DNA from: an uncultured Bacilli bacterium
GTDB lineage: Bacteria; Bacillota_I; Bacilli_A; RF39; UBA660
NCBI GenBank assembly: GCA_947629315.1
Contig: CANRDB010000005.1
Location: forward strand, 1 to 64,000
Reading direction: 5' to 3'
Length of the DNA: 64,000 bases
Below the pieces are notes generated by a model. It saw only the letters and a list, made by a program, of their open reading frames with translations. It was not told where the DNA came from and did no database searches. Shown here in pieces: positions 43,907-54,096 of the stretch; positions within the stretch are counted from its first letter, which is position 1; the number at the start of each line of letters is the position of its first letter. The position numbers were made by a program, and so were the translations under genes.

Positions 43907-45028
43907 ATGAAATTAAAAATCAAACAAAAAATTTTAATGGAACATCTAAACTATGTTATCAAAGGAATATCATCCAAGAATTTAATTCCTATTTTAAACT
44001 GTATCAAATTTGATTTAAAAAAAGAAGGACTCTATTTAATGAGTACAGATAATGAAATAGCTATCAAAACGTTTATCGATGCAAAAGACATTGAAGAAAT
44101 CGAAGAAAAAGGGGATATTGTTGTTTCTGGAAAATATATTTATGATATTATTAAAAAATTATCCAATGAAGTAATTAATTTAGAAGAAATCATTTCTTCC
44201 CAATTGTTAATTACAACTTCTCGATCTTCTTTTAAATTAAATTGTAATAATGCATCGGAATTTCCAAATTTAGATTTAGAGTTTAGTAAAACACCAATCA
44301 CCCTAAATCAACAATCTTTTAAAACCATGATTAATCAAACAATCTTTGCTACATCTACCCAAGAATCTAGACCAGTTTTAACAGGAATTAATTTTAAAAT
44401 CAAAGAAAACCATTTTGAATGTACAGCAACGGATTCTTATCGATTAGCTCGAAAAGAAATAGAACTCCCAGAACCAATTGAACATGATATTGATATTATT
44501 GTACCAGCAAAAAATTTAATAGAAATAACGAGACTATTAAATAGTGATGAAGAGGATTTGAAGTTGCATATATTTAATAATAAGATTATCTTTGAGTTTG
44601 GTAGTTTAATTGTATTATCTCGTTTAATCAATGGAACTTATCCAGATACTAATAAATTAATTCCAGAAGAATTTGCCGCTACGATTCGTGTAAATCTTAC
44701 AGATTTTTATAATTCAATTGATAGAGCATCTACTTTAACTAATGAAGAAGAGAAAAATATTATCAAATTAGAAAGTAAAGGCGATTATTTATTAATTTCT
44801 TCTAATATTCCAGAGATTGGAAATGTAGAAGAACAAGTTGATTTGCAAGAAAAAATCAATGAAAGTGTAAAAATTGCCTTTAGTTCCAAATATATGATGG
44901 ATGCTGTTAAAGTATTTGATAGTGAAGAAATAACCATTAAATATAATGGGGAGATAAAACCTATCATTATTACAGATGGAGAAAGTAATCATTTAATTCA
45001 ATTAATTGTACCAATTCGAACATATTAA
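43907..45028 (+). CDS. dnaN: DNA polymerase III beta sliding clamp
   Basis: 373 residues, three repeated clamp domains. N-terminus MKLKIKQKILMEHLNYVIKG and C-terminal HLIQLIVPIRTY are typical; the C-terminal end matches the conserved MPIR tail of clamps. Encircles DNA as the polymerase processivity factor. Follows oriC after AAAAGAGGTCAATT and ends in its own terminator. Confidence 0.97.
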   Translation: MKLKIKQKILMEHLNYVIKGISSKNLIPILNCIKFDLKKEGLYLMSTDNEIAIKTFIDAKDIEEIEEKGDIVVSGKYIYDIIKKLSNEVINLEEIISSQLLITTSRSSFKLNCNNASEFPNLDLEFSKTPITLNQQSFKTMINQTIFATSTQESRPVLTGINFKIKENHFECTATDSYRLARKEIELPEPIEHDIDIIVPAKNLIEITRLLNSDEEDLKLHIFNNKIIFEFGSLIVLSRLINGTYPDTNKLIPEEFAATIRVNLTDFYNSIDRASTLTNEEEKNIIKLESKGDYLLISSNIPEIGNVEEQVDLQEKINESVKIAFSSKYMMDAVKVFDSEEITIKYNGEIKPIIITDGESNHLIQLIVPIRTY

Positions 45029-45051
45029 CAAAAAATATGTTCTTTTTTTTT
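45018..45051 (+). terminator. Rho-independent terminator of dnaN
   Basis: GAACATATT and AATATGTTC form a 9-bp stem with a 7-base loop followed by nine T; the left arm overlaps the end of the coding region. It separates dnaN from the comK homologue. Confidence 0.85.
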
Positions 45052-45140
45052 CATTTTCGTCATTTTTCGTCAAAATTCGATAAAAAAAGAGAATATAAGA
45101 GAATTATTCAATTTGATTTGAATTAGGGGGAGGTGCATGG

Positions 45141-45596
45141 ATGTTAGAAGAATATGAAATTAATTCTTCCACTTTAGCTATTATTCCTATCGATGATAGC
45201 AGTTCTAGAGTATATGAGGAAGAAACCGAATATATTGTGAACAAGAGTGTGCATAAAATCATGGATTATAATTGTAAATTCTATGGTAGCAGTTATCAGG
45301 GGAGATGTGAGGGTACCAAGTACTTAACAGGAATTAAGTCTAAATTTCCCATTATCGTAGAGGAGAGTAGGAACCTTATCTTTTTTCCTACCAATTCTAT
45401 TAGAAATTTAGATAATGCATGGATTTCTTTAAATAAAATAAAGGATTATAAACCTAGTTTTGCTGGAGCTACCATCGAATTTATCAATCAACAGCAAGTG
45501 GAGGTTCCTATTTCTTTTTATTCATTAGAAAACCAGTATTGCCGTGCAGTCTTATTAAAAGCAAAATTATATGATTTGAAAAGTATAAAAAAATAG
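45141..45596 (+). CDS. comK: ComK-family competence transcription factor
   Basis: 151 residues. YEINSSTLAIIPI (5-17), CKFYGSSYQGRCEGTKYLTG (45-64), IKSKFPIIVEE, FFPTNSIRNLDNAWISLNKI (81-100) and a C-terminal YSLENQYCRAVLLKAKL match the ComK family along its length. In Bacillus ComK is the master activator of DNA-uptake genes and binds AT-boxes. Length is shorter than B. subtilis ComK (192), lacking the C-terminal tail. Strong ribosome-binding site GGGGGAGGTG. It occupies the position between dnaN and recF where a small S4-domain gene (rlbA/yaaA) usually lies. Confidence 0.85.
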   Translation: MLEEYEINSSTLAIIPIDDSSSRVYEEETEYIVNKSVHKIMDYNCKFYGSSYQGRCEGTKYLTGIKSKFPIIVEESRNLIFFPTNSIRNLDNAWISLNKIKDYKPSFAGATIEFINQQQVEVPISFYSLENQYCRAVLLKAKLYDLKSIKK

Positions 45597-45635
45597 AGTT
45601 TTTCTCTGTTTTTTCTTTTTTATGGCAGTTATTTA

Positions 45636-45644
45636 TGGTATAAT
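45636..45644 (+). promoter_or_regulatory. Extended -10 promoter for recF-gyrB-gyrA
   Basis: TGGTATAAT upstream of recF, with no clear -35; typical of an extended -10 promoter. It lies after the comK homologue, about 80 bases before recF. Confidence 0.5.
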
Positions 45645-45722
45645 ATTATATGTGTATAGGAGTATTACTTAATGGTATTTTTCCTGTAACGGTCATAAAA
45701 ATACAAAAAAAGAGGTATTTCC

Positions 45723-46853
45723 ATGATTTTAAAAAAAATAGAGCTGCGCAATTTTCGCAATTATGACAGATTAACCGCACGTTTTTATAAAGGCATCAAT
45801 ATTATTTATGGAGATAATGCTCAGGGAAAGACAAATTTGCTAGAGAGTATCTATGTGTTAGGACTAACGAAGTCACACCGTTCTTTTATTGATGGAAATC
45901 TTATTCAAAATAATAAAGAATCTCTTTCAATAACAGGAATTGTCAGTGGGGGAGTCTTAGACAAAAAATTAGAAATCACAATCGATAATCATAATAAATA
46001 TTTTAAGATAGACGATACTTCTATTAAAAAAGTAAGTGATTATATATCGAGCATGAATATAATCATTTTTTATCCCGATGATTTAGAGATTCTAAAAGGT
46101 GCTCCTAAGGTTCGAAGAAGATATTTAAATATGGAATTATCCCAACTATACAATAGTTATTTTGTAGTAGTTAATGGTTATAATAAATTATTAAAAATTA
46201 GAAATGATTACTTAAAGAAAATGAAATTAGGGATGCCTGTTGATCAAAATTACTTTGATATAGTAACTTCTTATTTATTAGATAAAGCAGTGATTATTTA
46301 TCAAATGCGGAACAAATATGTTGAAAAAATTAATCAATATTGTGAAGATATCTATAAAGATATTATGGATGTGGAACATTTTCATATTCGTTATGTTCCA
46401 AATATCGAAATAGAAGACTTTAAAGATAGTAATTTGAAACAAAAATTATGGAACGAATTTGAAAAAAAATTGGTATATGATAAGAAACTAGCGACGACAA
46501 CGTTAGGTCCTCATAAAGATGATATCGAATTTTATATAGGGGATAAGAATGTCAAGGTTTATGGATCGCAAGGTCAACAACGAATTGCCGTATTAGCTTT
46601 AAAATTATCGGAAATTCCAATTTTTAAAAAGTATAAAGATACAACTCCTATTTTATTATTAGATGATGTTTTTAGCGAATTATCGGATGATAAAAAAAAT
46701 AATTTAATGAAATATATTCATAAGGATATACAAACCATCATAACAACAACTGATTTAACAAATTTAGATGAAAAATTAATTAAAAAATCAAAATTATTTA
46801 AAGTAGAAAGTGGAAAATTAATAAAAATCAAAGAGGTGAAAGAAAATGAATGA
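45723..46853 (+). CDS. recF: DNA replication and repair protein RecF
   Basis: 376 residues. Walker [20 protein letters not shown] (about 30-48), signature [17 protein letters not shown] and Walker [16 protein letters not shown]-like ATPase that loads RecA at gaps with RecO and RecR. Overlaps gyrB by eight bases. Confidence 0.97.
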   Translation: MILKKIELRNFRNYDRLTARFYKGINIIYGDNAQGKTNLLESIYVLGLTKSHRSFIDGNLIQNNKESLSITGIVSGGVLDKKLEITIDNHNKYFKIDDTSIKKVSDYISSMNIIIFYPDDLEILKGAPKVRRRYLNMELSQLYNSYFVVVNGYNKLLKIRNDYLKKMKLGMPVDQNYFDIVTSYLLDKAVIIYQMRNKYVEKINQYCEDIYKDIMDVEHFHIRYVPNIEIEDFKDSNLKQKLWNEFEKKLVYDKKLATTTLGPHKDDIEFYIGDKNVKVYGSQGQQRIAVLALKLSEIPIFKKYKDTTPILLLDDVFSELSDDKKNNLMKYIHKDIQTIITTTDLTNLDEKLIKKSKLFKVESGKLIKIKEVKENE

Positions 46854-48765
46854 ACATTATGATGCTTCGGACATACAAGTCTTAGAGGGATTGGAAGCTG
46901 TTCGAAAAAGACCAGGTATGTATATTGGAACAACTGACGTAAAAGGATTACACCACTTAGTATGGGAAATAGTAGATAATGCTATCGATGAATCGTTAGC
47001 TGGATATTGTAACAATATAGAGGTCGTTATCAACAAAGATAATTCTATTACAGTAAAAGATGATGGACGTGGAATTCCGGTTGATATCCATCCTAAAACA
47101 AAGATATCTACAGTAGAAACTGTTTATACAGTGTTGCATGCTGGTGGAAAATTTGGTGGCGGAGGATATAAAGTATCTGGAGGACTCCATGGAGTCGGTG
47201 CTTCTGTTGTGAATGCCTTATCAAAATGGGTAGAAGTAAAAGTATATAAGAATGGAAACGTATATTTTATTCGTTTTGAAAACGGTGGACATACAGTAGA
47301 ACCATTGAAAATTATTGATACTTGTGATAGTTCCCGTACTGGTACGGTTGTAACATTTAAACCAGACCCAGAAATTTTTGATACTGATATCTATGATTAT
47401 AATACTTTGATGGTAAGAATTCGGGAATTAGCCTTTTTAAACAAGGGATTAAAAATAACGATTCGTGATGATCGAGATGATGAAGATACAACAGGAGAAA
47501 CTTTCTTATATGAGGGAGGAATCTCAGAATACGTTAAATTTATCAATCAAGAAAAGACAGTGATTCATGAAAATGTGATTCATTTATCTGGAGAAGAAGA
47601 TGGTGTCTTTTTTGAAGTTGCTATGCAATACAATACAGGATACAATGACAATATTTATTCCTTTGTTAATAACATTAATACGCACGATGGCGGAACTCAT
47701 GAAGAGGGAGTTCGAAGAGCTCTTACAAGAGTAATTAATAATTATGCGAAAAAAGCAGGTATTTTAAAGGAAAAAGATGAATCTTTAACTGGTGATGATG
47801 TCAAAGAAGGACTTACAATGATTATTTCTTGTAAGCACCCAAATCCTCAATTTGAAGGTCAGACAAAAGGGCGTTTAGGAAATTCTGAAGTAAGAAAATT
47901 AGCGGACAATGTATTTTCAGAGGGATTTGAAAAGTTTTTGTTAGAAAATCCAGAGGAAGCAAGGGCTATTGTTGAAAAGTCCATGTTAGCTTGTCGTGCT
48001 AGAAATGCTGCAAAAAAAGCAAGAGAAATTACCCGTAAAAGTGATTTAGCTACGACCAATTTTTTTGGTAAATTATCTGATTGTAAAAGTAAAGATCCAA
48101 AAGTATCTGAAATTTTTATTGTCGAGGGAGATTCTGCCGGAGGTTCTGCAAAAAAGGGTAGAGATTCCATGACGCAAGCCATTCTTCCACTTCGTGGTAA
48201 AATTTTGAATGTAGAAAAAACTCGATTAGATCGAGCACTTGGAAATGAAGAAATTAGAACGATTATAACCGCTTTTGGTACTGGAATAGGGGAAGAATTT
48301 AACTTATCCAAGTTACGTTATGATAAAATCATTATTATGACCGATGCCGATGTGGATGGTTCTCATATCCGTGTGTTATTGTTAACATTATTTTATCGCT
48401 TTTTCAAACCTATTGTGGAGGAAGGTCATGTCTATGCTGCCCAACCACCATTATTTAGAATTATGCATGGAAAAACAAGAAAATATGTGTTGAACGAAGA
48501 AGAAAAAGAAAAATATTTAATGAGTTTACCAGAGAACGTACGTTCGCGTGCTGAAATTGCTCGTATGAAAGGATTAGGAGAGATGGATGCCGAAGAACTA
48601 AATGAAACAACGATGGATATTGAGAAACGTATCTTAAGAAAAATAACAGTAGAAGATTGTATGGCGGCCGATGCTGTATTTTCTAAATTGATGGGTGATG
48701 AAGTAGAACCTAGAAGAAAATTTATAGAAGAAAATGCAGGCTATGTTCAAAATCTAGACATATAG
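46846..48765 (+). CDS. gyrB: DNA gyrase subunit B
   Basis: 639 residues. GHKL ATPase domain ([35 protein letters not shown]), Toprim domain [14 protein letters not shown] and [10 protein letters not shown]-terminal [16 protein letters not shown]. With GyrA introduces negative supercoils. Start after AAAGAGGTGAAAGAAA within recF. Confidence 0.98.
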   Translation: MNEHYDASDIQVLEGLEAVRKRPGMYIGTTDVKGLHHLVWEIVDNAIDESLAGYCNNIEVVINKDNSITVKDDGRGIPVDIHPKTKISTVETVYTVLHAGGKFGGGGYKVSGGLHGVGASVVNALSKWVEVKVYKNGNVYFIRFENGGHTVEPLKIIDTCDSSRTGTVVTFKPDPEIFDTDIYDYNTLMVRIRELAFLNKGLKITIRDDRDDEDTTGETFLYEGGISEYVKFINQEKTVIHENVIHLSGEEDGVFFEVAMQYNTGYNDNIYSFVNNINTHDGGTHEEGVRRALTRVINNYAKKAGILKEKDESLTGDDVKEGLTMIISCKHPNPQFEGQTKGRLGNSEVRKLADNVFSEGFEKFLLENPEEARAIVEKSMLACRARNAAKKAREITRKSDLATTNFFGKLSDCKSKDPKVSEIFIVEGDSAGGSAKKGRDSMTQAILPLRGKILNVEKTRLDRALGNEEIRTIITAFGTGIGEEFNLSKLRYDKIIIMTDADVDGSHIRVLLLTLFYRFFKPIVEEGHVYAAQPPLFRIMHGKTRKYVLNEEEKEKYLMSLPENVRSRAEIARMKGLGEMDAEELNETTMDIEKRILRKITVEDCMAADAVFSKLMGDEVEPRRKFIEENAGYVQNLDI

Positions 48766-48775
48766 GAGGTGAAGT

Positions 48776-51370
48776 ATGGAAGAAGAAAATAAGAATTTAG
48801 AAGAAACAATAGAGGAAACCGATGATTCTAGTGAACAAGAAGGATCTAGTGCTCTTGCTGAAAATACTCATTTTAATGGTTATTTTCATGAAAGAGATAG
48901 ATTAGCTGAAAATAATATTGTTAGTGAGGTAGAAACATCATTCTTAGAGTATTCCATGAGTGTCATTGCTTCTCGTGCTTTACCAGATTTACGTGATGGA
49001 TTAAAACCTGTTCACAGAAGAATTTTATGGTCTATGTATGAATCGGGATATACTCCTGATAAACCACATAGAAAGTCTGCTACAACAGTAGGATATGTAA
49101 TGGGGCATTATCATCCACATGGAGATTCTTCTATCTATGAAGCTATGGTACGTATGGCTCAAGATTTTAATCAACGTTATCTATTAGTAGATGGACACGG
49201 AAATTTTGGTAATATAGAGGGTGATGGCGCTGCAGCTATGCGTTATACAGAATCTAGATTATCGAAAATTTCATTGGAATTATTAAGAGATATCAACAAA
49301 GATACAGTCGACTTTGATCCAAACTTTGATGAAACAGTAAAGGAACCAAAAGTATTACCATCTAGATTTCCTAATATTTTAGTAAATGGTACCATGGGAA
49401 TTGCCGTAGGTATGGCTACGAATATTCCTCCACATAATTTAGGAGAAGTAATTGATGGTTGTGTCGCATTTATTGATAACCCTGATATTGATACGGTTGG
49501 ATTGATGCAATATATCAAGGGACCAGATTTTCCTACGGGAGGTATTATTTTAGGAAATTCAGGTATTCGTCAAGCTTATGAAACTGGTAAAGGAACGATT
49601 ACCATTAGAAGTAAAGCTTCTATTGAAGAAATTAATGGCCATAATTGTATTGTTATTACAGAAGTTCCTTATGGAATCAATACAATGGAGTTAAAAAATA
49701 AAGTTGCGGAACTTGTTCATAATAAAATTATTGATGGTATTGCTGATTATCACACAGACTTAAAAGAAGGAGTAAAAATAACGATTACTCTTAAGAAAGA
49801 AGCAAATCCACAAGTTGTATTGAATAATTTATACAAACATACAGCTTTTCAAACAAATTATGGAATTACATTCTTAATGTTAGATGGATTAACTCCTAAG
49901 ACATTACCATTAAAAATGATTATCTCTAAATATATTGATCATCAAAAAGAAGTAATTATTAGAAGAACTAGATTTGATTTAAAAAAATCAGAAGCACGTG
50001 TTCATATTCTAGAGGGATATAAGATTGCCTTAGATAACATTGATGAAGTTATCAAAATAATTAGAGAGTCTGAAACAGATGAAGAGGCAAGAGATACGTT
50101 AATGAGTCGCTTTGGTCTTAGTCAAATTCAAGCAGAGAGTATTTTAGAGTTAAGATTAAAGAGATTAACTGGTTTAGAAAGAGCTAAGATAGAAGAAGAA
50201 TTAGAGGAACTTCTAAAATTAATTGAAGAGTTAAAGAGTATTTTAGCAAGTGAGCAAAAAGTACTTGATATTATTAAGAAAGAAATGCTTGAAATTAAAA
50301 ATAAATATGCCGATGAGAGAAAGACAACTATTGATATGACGGCTATTGATTATATTGATGATGAATCTTTAATTCCAGTAGAAGACATAATTGTTACATT
50401 GACGAATAAAGGTTATATCAAGAGAATCGCTAGTGATACCTATAAAACGCAGAATAGGGGCGGTGTTGGTATCAAAGGTATGACTACCAATGAGGAAGAT
50501 TTTGTAGAAAAATTAGTATCGTTAACAACTCATGATTATTTATTGTTCTTTACGAATATGGGTAGGGTATACCGAATGAAAGGATATGAAGTTCCATTAT
50601 TCAATAGACAATCAAAAGGACTTCCAATTATCAATTTATTACCATTAGAAAAAGAAGAAGTTATTAAATCTATGTTACAGGTAAAAACTGATGATGAAAG
50701 TAAATATGTTATTTTCTGTACCAAAGATGGTATTATTAAACGTACAAATATTAATGAATTTGATAATATTAGAAACAGTGGTAAAATTGCGATTACTCTT
50801 CGGGATGGCGATGAATTATTAGATGTTAAAAAGACAACAGGAACCAATGAAATATTGATAGCTAGTACTAATGGTAGAATGATTCGATTTAAAGAATCAG
50901 AAGTAAGAATCATAGGTAGAACGGCTGCTGGTGTTCGAGGTATCGATGTTGGAGAAGGAAAAGCAGTAGGATTAGAAGTTGCTGTTGAAAACGAATCTGT
51001 GCTAGTTGTTACAGAAAATGGATATGGAAAACAGACGAAACTAGAAGAATATCGACTAACCCATAGAGGTAGTAAAGGAGTTAAGGCACTCAATATTACA
51101 GATAAGAATGGAACTATTGTTGATTTTAAATTAGTTCATGGCGATGAAGATTTAATGATTATGACAGATAGTGGAATCATTATTCGATTACCTCTAGAAC
51201 AAATTAGTTCAACTGGTAGGGTTGCACAAGGTGTTAAATTAATTAATTTAAAAGACAATCAAAAAGTTAGTACGGTAACCTTACTAAATAAAGAAGAGTC
51301 TGAAGAAGAAATAACTTCTGAAGAACAAGCAATTGTTGCAGAAGAAACCGTTCAGGAAGATGAGATATAA
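48776..51370 (+). CDS. gyrA: DNA gyrase subunit A (acidic extensions, divergent GyrA box)
   Basis: 864 residues. Breakage-reunion domain with catalytic Tyr157 in [28 protein letters not shown] (unsubstituted Ser118 and Glu122, predicted quinolone-sensitive), and the C-terminal beta-pinwheel. The N-terminus is about 34 residues longer than in B. subtilis and very acidic (first 28 residues), fixed by an AGGAGGTGAAGT start site. The GyrA box reads QNRGGVG instead of the canonical Q(R/K)RGG(R/K)G, losing two basic residues. A short acidic tail ends the protein. Confidence 0.97.
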   Translation: MEEENKNLEETIEETDDSSEQEGSSALAENTHFNGYFHERDRLAENNIVSEVETSFLEYSMSVIASRALPDLRDGLKPVHRRILWSMYESGYTPDKPHRKSATTVGYVMGHYHPHGDSSIYEAMVRMAQDFNQRYLLVDGHGNFGNIEGDGAAAMRYTESRLSKISLELLRDINKDTVDFDPNFDETVKEPKVLPSRFPNILVNGTMGIAVGMATNIPPHNLGEVIDGCVAFIDNPDIDTVGLMQYIKGPDFPTGGIILGNSGIRQAYETGKGTITIRSKASIEEINGHNCIVITEVPYGINTMELKNKVAELVHNKIIDGIADYHTDLKEGVKITITLKKEANPQVVLNNLYKHTAFQTNYGITFLMLDGLTPKTLPLKMIISKYIDHQKEVIIRRTRFDLKKSEARVHILEGYKIALDNIDEVIKIIRESETDEEARDTLMSRFGLSQIQAESILELRLKRLTGLERAKIEEELEELLKLIEELKSILASEQKVLDIIKKEMLEIKNKYADERKTTIDMTAIDYIDDESLIPVEDIIVTLTNKGYIKRIASDTYKTQNRGGVGIKGMTTNEEDFVEKLVSLTTHDYLLFFTNMGRVYRMKGYEVPLFNRQSKGLPIINLLPLEKEEVIKSMLQVKTDDESKYVIFCTKDGIIKRTNINEFDNIRNSGKIAITLRDGDELLDVKKTTGTNEILIASTNGRMIRFKESEVRIIGRTAAGVRGIDVGEGKAVGLEVAVENESVLVVTENGYGKQTKLEEYRLTHRGSKGVKALNITDKNGTIVDFKLVHGDEDLMIMTDSGIIIRLPLEQISSTGRVAQGVKLINLKDNQKVSTVTLLNKEESEEEITSEEQAIVAEETVQEDEI

Positions 51371-51383
51371 TCATCTTCTTTTT
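51356..51383 (+). terminator. Rho-independent terminator of the gyrB-gyrA operon
   Basis: GAAGATGA, loop GATATAA, TCATCTTC then TTTTT; overlaps the stop codon and ends two bases before a parS site. Confidence 0.85.
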
Positions 51384-51384
51384 A

Positions 51385-51400
51385 TGTTTCACGTGAAACA
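51385..51400. other. parS site 1
   Basis: TGTTTCACGTGAAACA, a perfect 16-base palindrome and match to the B. subtilis parS consensus bound by Spo0J. Lies between the gyrA terminator and the SRP RNA promoter. Confidence 0.93.
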
Positions 51401-51410
51401 TTTTATATTA

Positions 51411-51439
51411 TTGCTTTTTTTTTTAAAATAGTGTATATT
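51411..51439 (+). promoter_or_regulatory. Promoter of the SRP RNA gene
   Basis: TTGCTT, 17-base spacer, TATATT; predicted start about 51446-51448. It starts ten bases after parS site 1. Confidence 0.7.
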
Positions 51440-51447
51440 ACGTATTA

Positions 51448-51525
51448 GCACAACACCTATACTCGAAACAGGTCAGGACCGGAAGGTAGCATCCTTAAGA
51501 GTCACTGAGTGTGTGTGCTTTTTTT
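51448..51525 (+). ncRNA. ffs: Signal recognition particle RNA, small bacterial (4.5S-like) form
   Basis: The core GGTCAGGACCGGAAGGTAGC (51471-51490), with GGAA tetraloop, is the SRP RNA domain IV signature bound by Ffh. Flanking strands pair to make one hairpin: GCACAACAC at the 5' end with GTGTGTGTGC at the 3' end, followed by a T run that terminates transcription. At about 71 nt plus the T tail it lacks the Alu domain found in the ~270-nt Bacillus RNA. Confidence 0.92.
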
Positions 51526-51526
51526 A

Positions 51527-51542
51527 TGTTTCACGTGAAACA
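51527..51542. other. parS site 2
   Basis: A second perfect TGTTTCACGTGAAACA, centred 142 bases from parS site 1 and one base after the SRP RNA T run. It ends 17 bases before the tadA ATG and overlaps its leader. Confidence 0.93.
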
Positions 51543-51558
51543 TAGATGGGAGAAAAAT

Positions 51559-52032
51559 ATGGATGAACAATATATGCAAGTAGCAATAGAAGAAGCAAAA
51601 AAATCCTTAGCCATGGATGAAGTACCTATAGGTGCCATTATTGTCCATCAAGGAACTATTATTTCCCAAGCACACAATTTAAAAGAACATGAAAAAAATG
51701 CTATTTCCCATGCAGAAATTTTAGCAATCCAAGAGGCTTGCAAAAAAATAGGAGATTGGCGATTAAATGATTGTACGATGTATGTAACAGTAGAACCTTG
51801 TTTGATGTGTGCGGGAGCAATCTTGCAGGCAAGAATTAGTAGACTGGTATATGTAGTACCAAATCCTAAATTTGGATATGTAGAAAGCATTGATCAAATT
51901 CTTCAAAATTCTAAAAATAATCATAAAGTAATTGTTGAAAAAATGGAAAATGAAGAATGCTTAAATTTGCTTCAACAATTCTTTCAAAAACGAAGAAAAG
52001 CAACTTTGAATTCAGAATCAAAAAGTGTATAA
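51559..52032 (+). CDS. tadA: tRNA-specific adenosine-34 deaminase TadA
   Basis: 157 residues starting MDEQYMQVAIEEAKKSL. Zinc-deaminase motifs HAEILAIQEA (H-A-E) and TVEPCLMCAGAI (P-C-x-x-C). Converts wobble A34 to inosine in tRNA-Arg(ACG). Start chosen at the ATG after GGGAGAAAAAT; longer in-frame reading would run back through parS site 2. Confidence 0.95.
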   Translation: MDEQYMQVAIEEAKKSLAMDEVPIGAIIVHQGTIISQAHNLKEHEKNAISHAEILAIQEACKKIGDWRLNDCTMYVTVEPCLMCAGAILQARISRLVYVVPNPKFGYVESIDQILQNSKNNHKVIVEKMENEECLNLLQQFFQKRRKATLNSESKSV

Positions 52033-52056
52033 TGAAAGTAGAACAGAAGGTGAAAT

Positions 52057-53775
52057 ATGTATCAAGCCTTATATCGAAAATATCGTCCAAAAAATTTTGA
52101 AGATGTAGTGGGGCAAGAAGTTATTATTAAAACACTAACAAATGCTATAAAATATGATAAAGTTAGCCATGCTTACTTGTTTACAGGACCTCGAGGTACG
52201 GGAAAAACAAGTATTGCTAAAATATATGCAAAAATATTAAACTGCGAACATCTTGAAAATTTACGTCCGTGTGAAAAATGTACATCTTGTATGCAAATTA
52301 ACAATAATCAAAATATTGACGTAATTGAGATAGATGCAGCTTCTAATAGTGGAGTAGGAGAAATCCGAGAAATTAGAAATAAAGTAAGCCTAGTGCCATC
52401 AAATAGTAAATATAAAATCTATATTATTGATGAAGTACATATGCTAACGAAAGAGGCTTTTAATGCATTATTGAAAACATTAGAAGAACCACCTAGTCAT
52501 ATTATTTTCATTTTTGCGACAACAGAGTTACATAAAATACCACAGACAATTTTATCTAGATGTCAAAAGTTTGATTTTAAAAAAATTAGCAATAAACAAA
52601 TTGTAGACAGGTTGACTTATATTTCCCAAATTGAAAATATAAAAATAACAAAAGAAGCTCTAGAAGAAATTGCTGTTCTAGCAGATGGAGGATTAAGAGA
52701 TTCTGTAGGAATGTTAGATCAGGCTGTTTCTTATTCTGATAACGAAATTACATTACAAGACATTCATGATATTAATGGAACAATTGACCAATTAGAAATT
52801 AGAAAAATGTTGGAAGATTTGTTTACAAAAAATTTAGTATCCTTATTAGAAAAAATAGAAAAATATGAAGAAGAGGGAAAAAACATTATTAAAATTTCCC
52901 AAGAAATTATTGAAGAATTAAAAAATATTATTTTATACTGTAATGCTAAAGATTTTTTTAAGGAGGAGGATCCTTATTATGAATCTGTCAAACATCTGGT
53001 AAATAATAATCAACTATATAACTATATTCGTTCTCTTTCTGAATTGGTCGAAAGTATGAAAAATACTAGTAATCAAAAAATACTATTAGAAATTGAACTA
53101 GTCAAAATGGTAAATCAATTGGGAAATATTTCCCAATTAGAACAACCTGTAGAATTACCAAAAACAAATCATGTAAGTCAAGCAAGTGAACAAAAAAAAT
53201 ATAGTGAATCACAATCTACTGTAGATGTAACTGACAAAATAGAAAAGAGTAAACCAACGTCAAAAAAAGAAATTGATTTCACGTCTACTTTAAGTGAAGA
53301 AAGTATGAAAGAACTAGAAGCACTAAAAAAAATAAGAATAAATAATGCTTTAGTATCTGTGTCTCAAAAAACACGAAATCAATTTAAAGAAAAATTAGAA
53401 GAATTGAAAGAATTGCTATTGAACCCAGACTACAGTAAATTAATTTCTTTATTATTTGATGGAGAATTAAAATCTATTAGTGATAAAAATATTATTTTTG
53501 TTTATAAAACCAGTTTATTGGCAGATGCATTTAATCTAGAATTAATATCATTAGAAAAAATATTTGAGGAAAAATTTAAAGAACACTATCGATTAATTGC
53601 AGTGGATGAAACAGAATGGAATACTATTAAAAATGAATATAATAAAAACAAAAGTAGTCATGAATATCAAGAAGAAACAGTCGATATCCACAAAATATTA
53701 GAATCTCAAGAAAATACTGAAAATAAGAAAAATATTATTGATGAATTGTTTGATAATATAGTAGAATATGAATAG
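52057..53775 (+). CDS. dnaX: DNA polymerase III subunits gamma/tau
   Basis: 572 residues. AAA+ clamp-loader domain: FTGPRGTGKTSIAKIYAKIL (Walker A), zinc knuckle CEHLENLRPCEKCTSC, IIDEVHMLTKEAF (Walker B), sensor 1 FATTE and SRC. Linker is Lys/Ser-rich, followed by the tau-type C-terminal region (from about 400). Followed by ybaB and recR as in most bacteria. Confidence 0.97.
   Translation: MYQALYRKYRPKNFEDVVGQEVIIKTLTNAIKYDKVSHAYLFTGPRGTGKTSIAKIYAKILNCEHLENLRPCEKCTSCMQINNNQNIDVIEIDAASNSGVGEIREIRNKVSLVPSNSKYKIYIIDEVHMLTKEAFNALLKTLEEPPSHIIFIFATTELHKIPQTILSRCQKFDFKKISNKQIVDRLTYISQIENIKITKEALEEIAVLADGGLRDSVGMLDQAVSYSDNEITLQDIHDINGTIDQLEIRKMLEDLFTKNLVSLLEKIEKYEEEGKNIIKISQEIIEELKNIILYCNAKDFFKEEDPYYESVKHLVNNNQLYNYIRSLSELVESMKNTSNQKILLEIELVKMVNQLGNISQLEQPVELPKTNHVSQASEQKKYSESQSTVDVTDKIEKSKPTSKKEIDFTSTLSEESMKELEALKKIRINNALVSVSQKTRNQFKEKLEELKELLLNPDYSKLISLLFDGELKSISDKNIIFVYKTSLLADAFNLELISLEKIFEEKFKEHYRLIAVDETEWNTIKNEYNKNKSSHEYQEETVDIHKILESQENTENKKNIIDELFDNIVEYE
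53117..53138. repeat. 22-base perfect palindrome inside dnaX
   Basis: A perfect inverted repeat with arms AATTGGGAAAT and ATTTCCCAATT, directly abutting. Its arms contain the same sequence as the repeat upstream of noc (33809-33830). It encodes part of the DnaX linker, so coding constraint could produce it by chance. Confidence 0.55.
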
Positions 53776-53799
53776 GATAATAGAAAGAAGGAAAAAAAT

Positions 53800-54096
53800 A
53801 TGAATATGCAAGCAATGATGCAACAGGCAAAAAAATTACAAAAAGATATGTTGGAAACTCAAAAACAGATAGAGGCGATGAAATTTACTGGAAAGTCTTC
53901 AATTGTAACAGTGGTAATGAACGGTCAAAAAAAATTGGAATCCGTAAAAATTGATTCTAAATCTATGGACCAAGATGAAATTGAGATGTTAGAGGACATG
54001 ATTATGGTAGCAATCAATGATGCTATGAAACAAATAGATAAAGTTACAGAAGAAAAAATGGGTGTATACACAAAGGGTATGCCAGGTTTATTCTAA
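53800..54096 (+). CDS. ybaB: Nucleoid-associated protein YbaB/EbfC
   Basis: 98 residues starting MNMQAMMQQAKKLQKDMLET, typical of YbaB/EbfC, which binds DNA as a dimer. Conserved VTVVMNGQKKLESVKID and a C-terminal KMGVYTKGMPGLF. Sits between dnaX and recR and shares a TAATG junction with recR. Confidence 0.97.
   Translation: MNMQAMMQQAKKLQKDMLETQKQIEAMKFTGKSSIVTVVMNGQKKLESVKIDSKSMDQDEIEMLEDMIMVAINDAMKQIDKVTEEKMGVYTKGMPGLF

Noticed and set aside
51511-51558. Extended tadA start
   Set aside because: The extra residues are encoded by the SRP RNA terminator and parS site 2; the ATG at 51559 has a good ribosome-binding site and fits family length.
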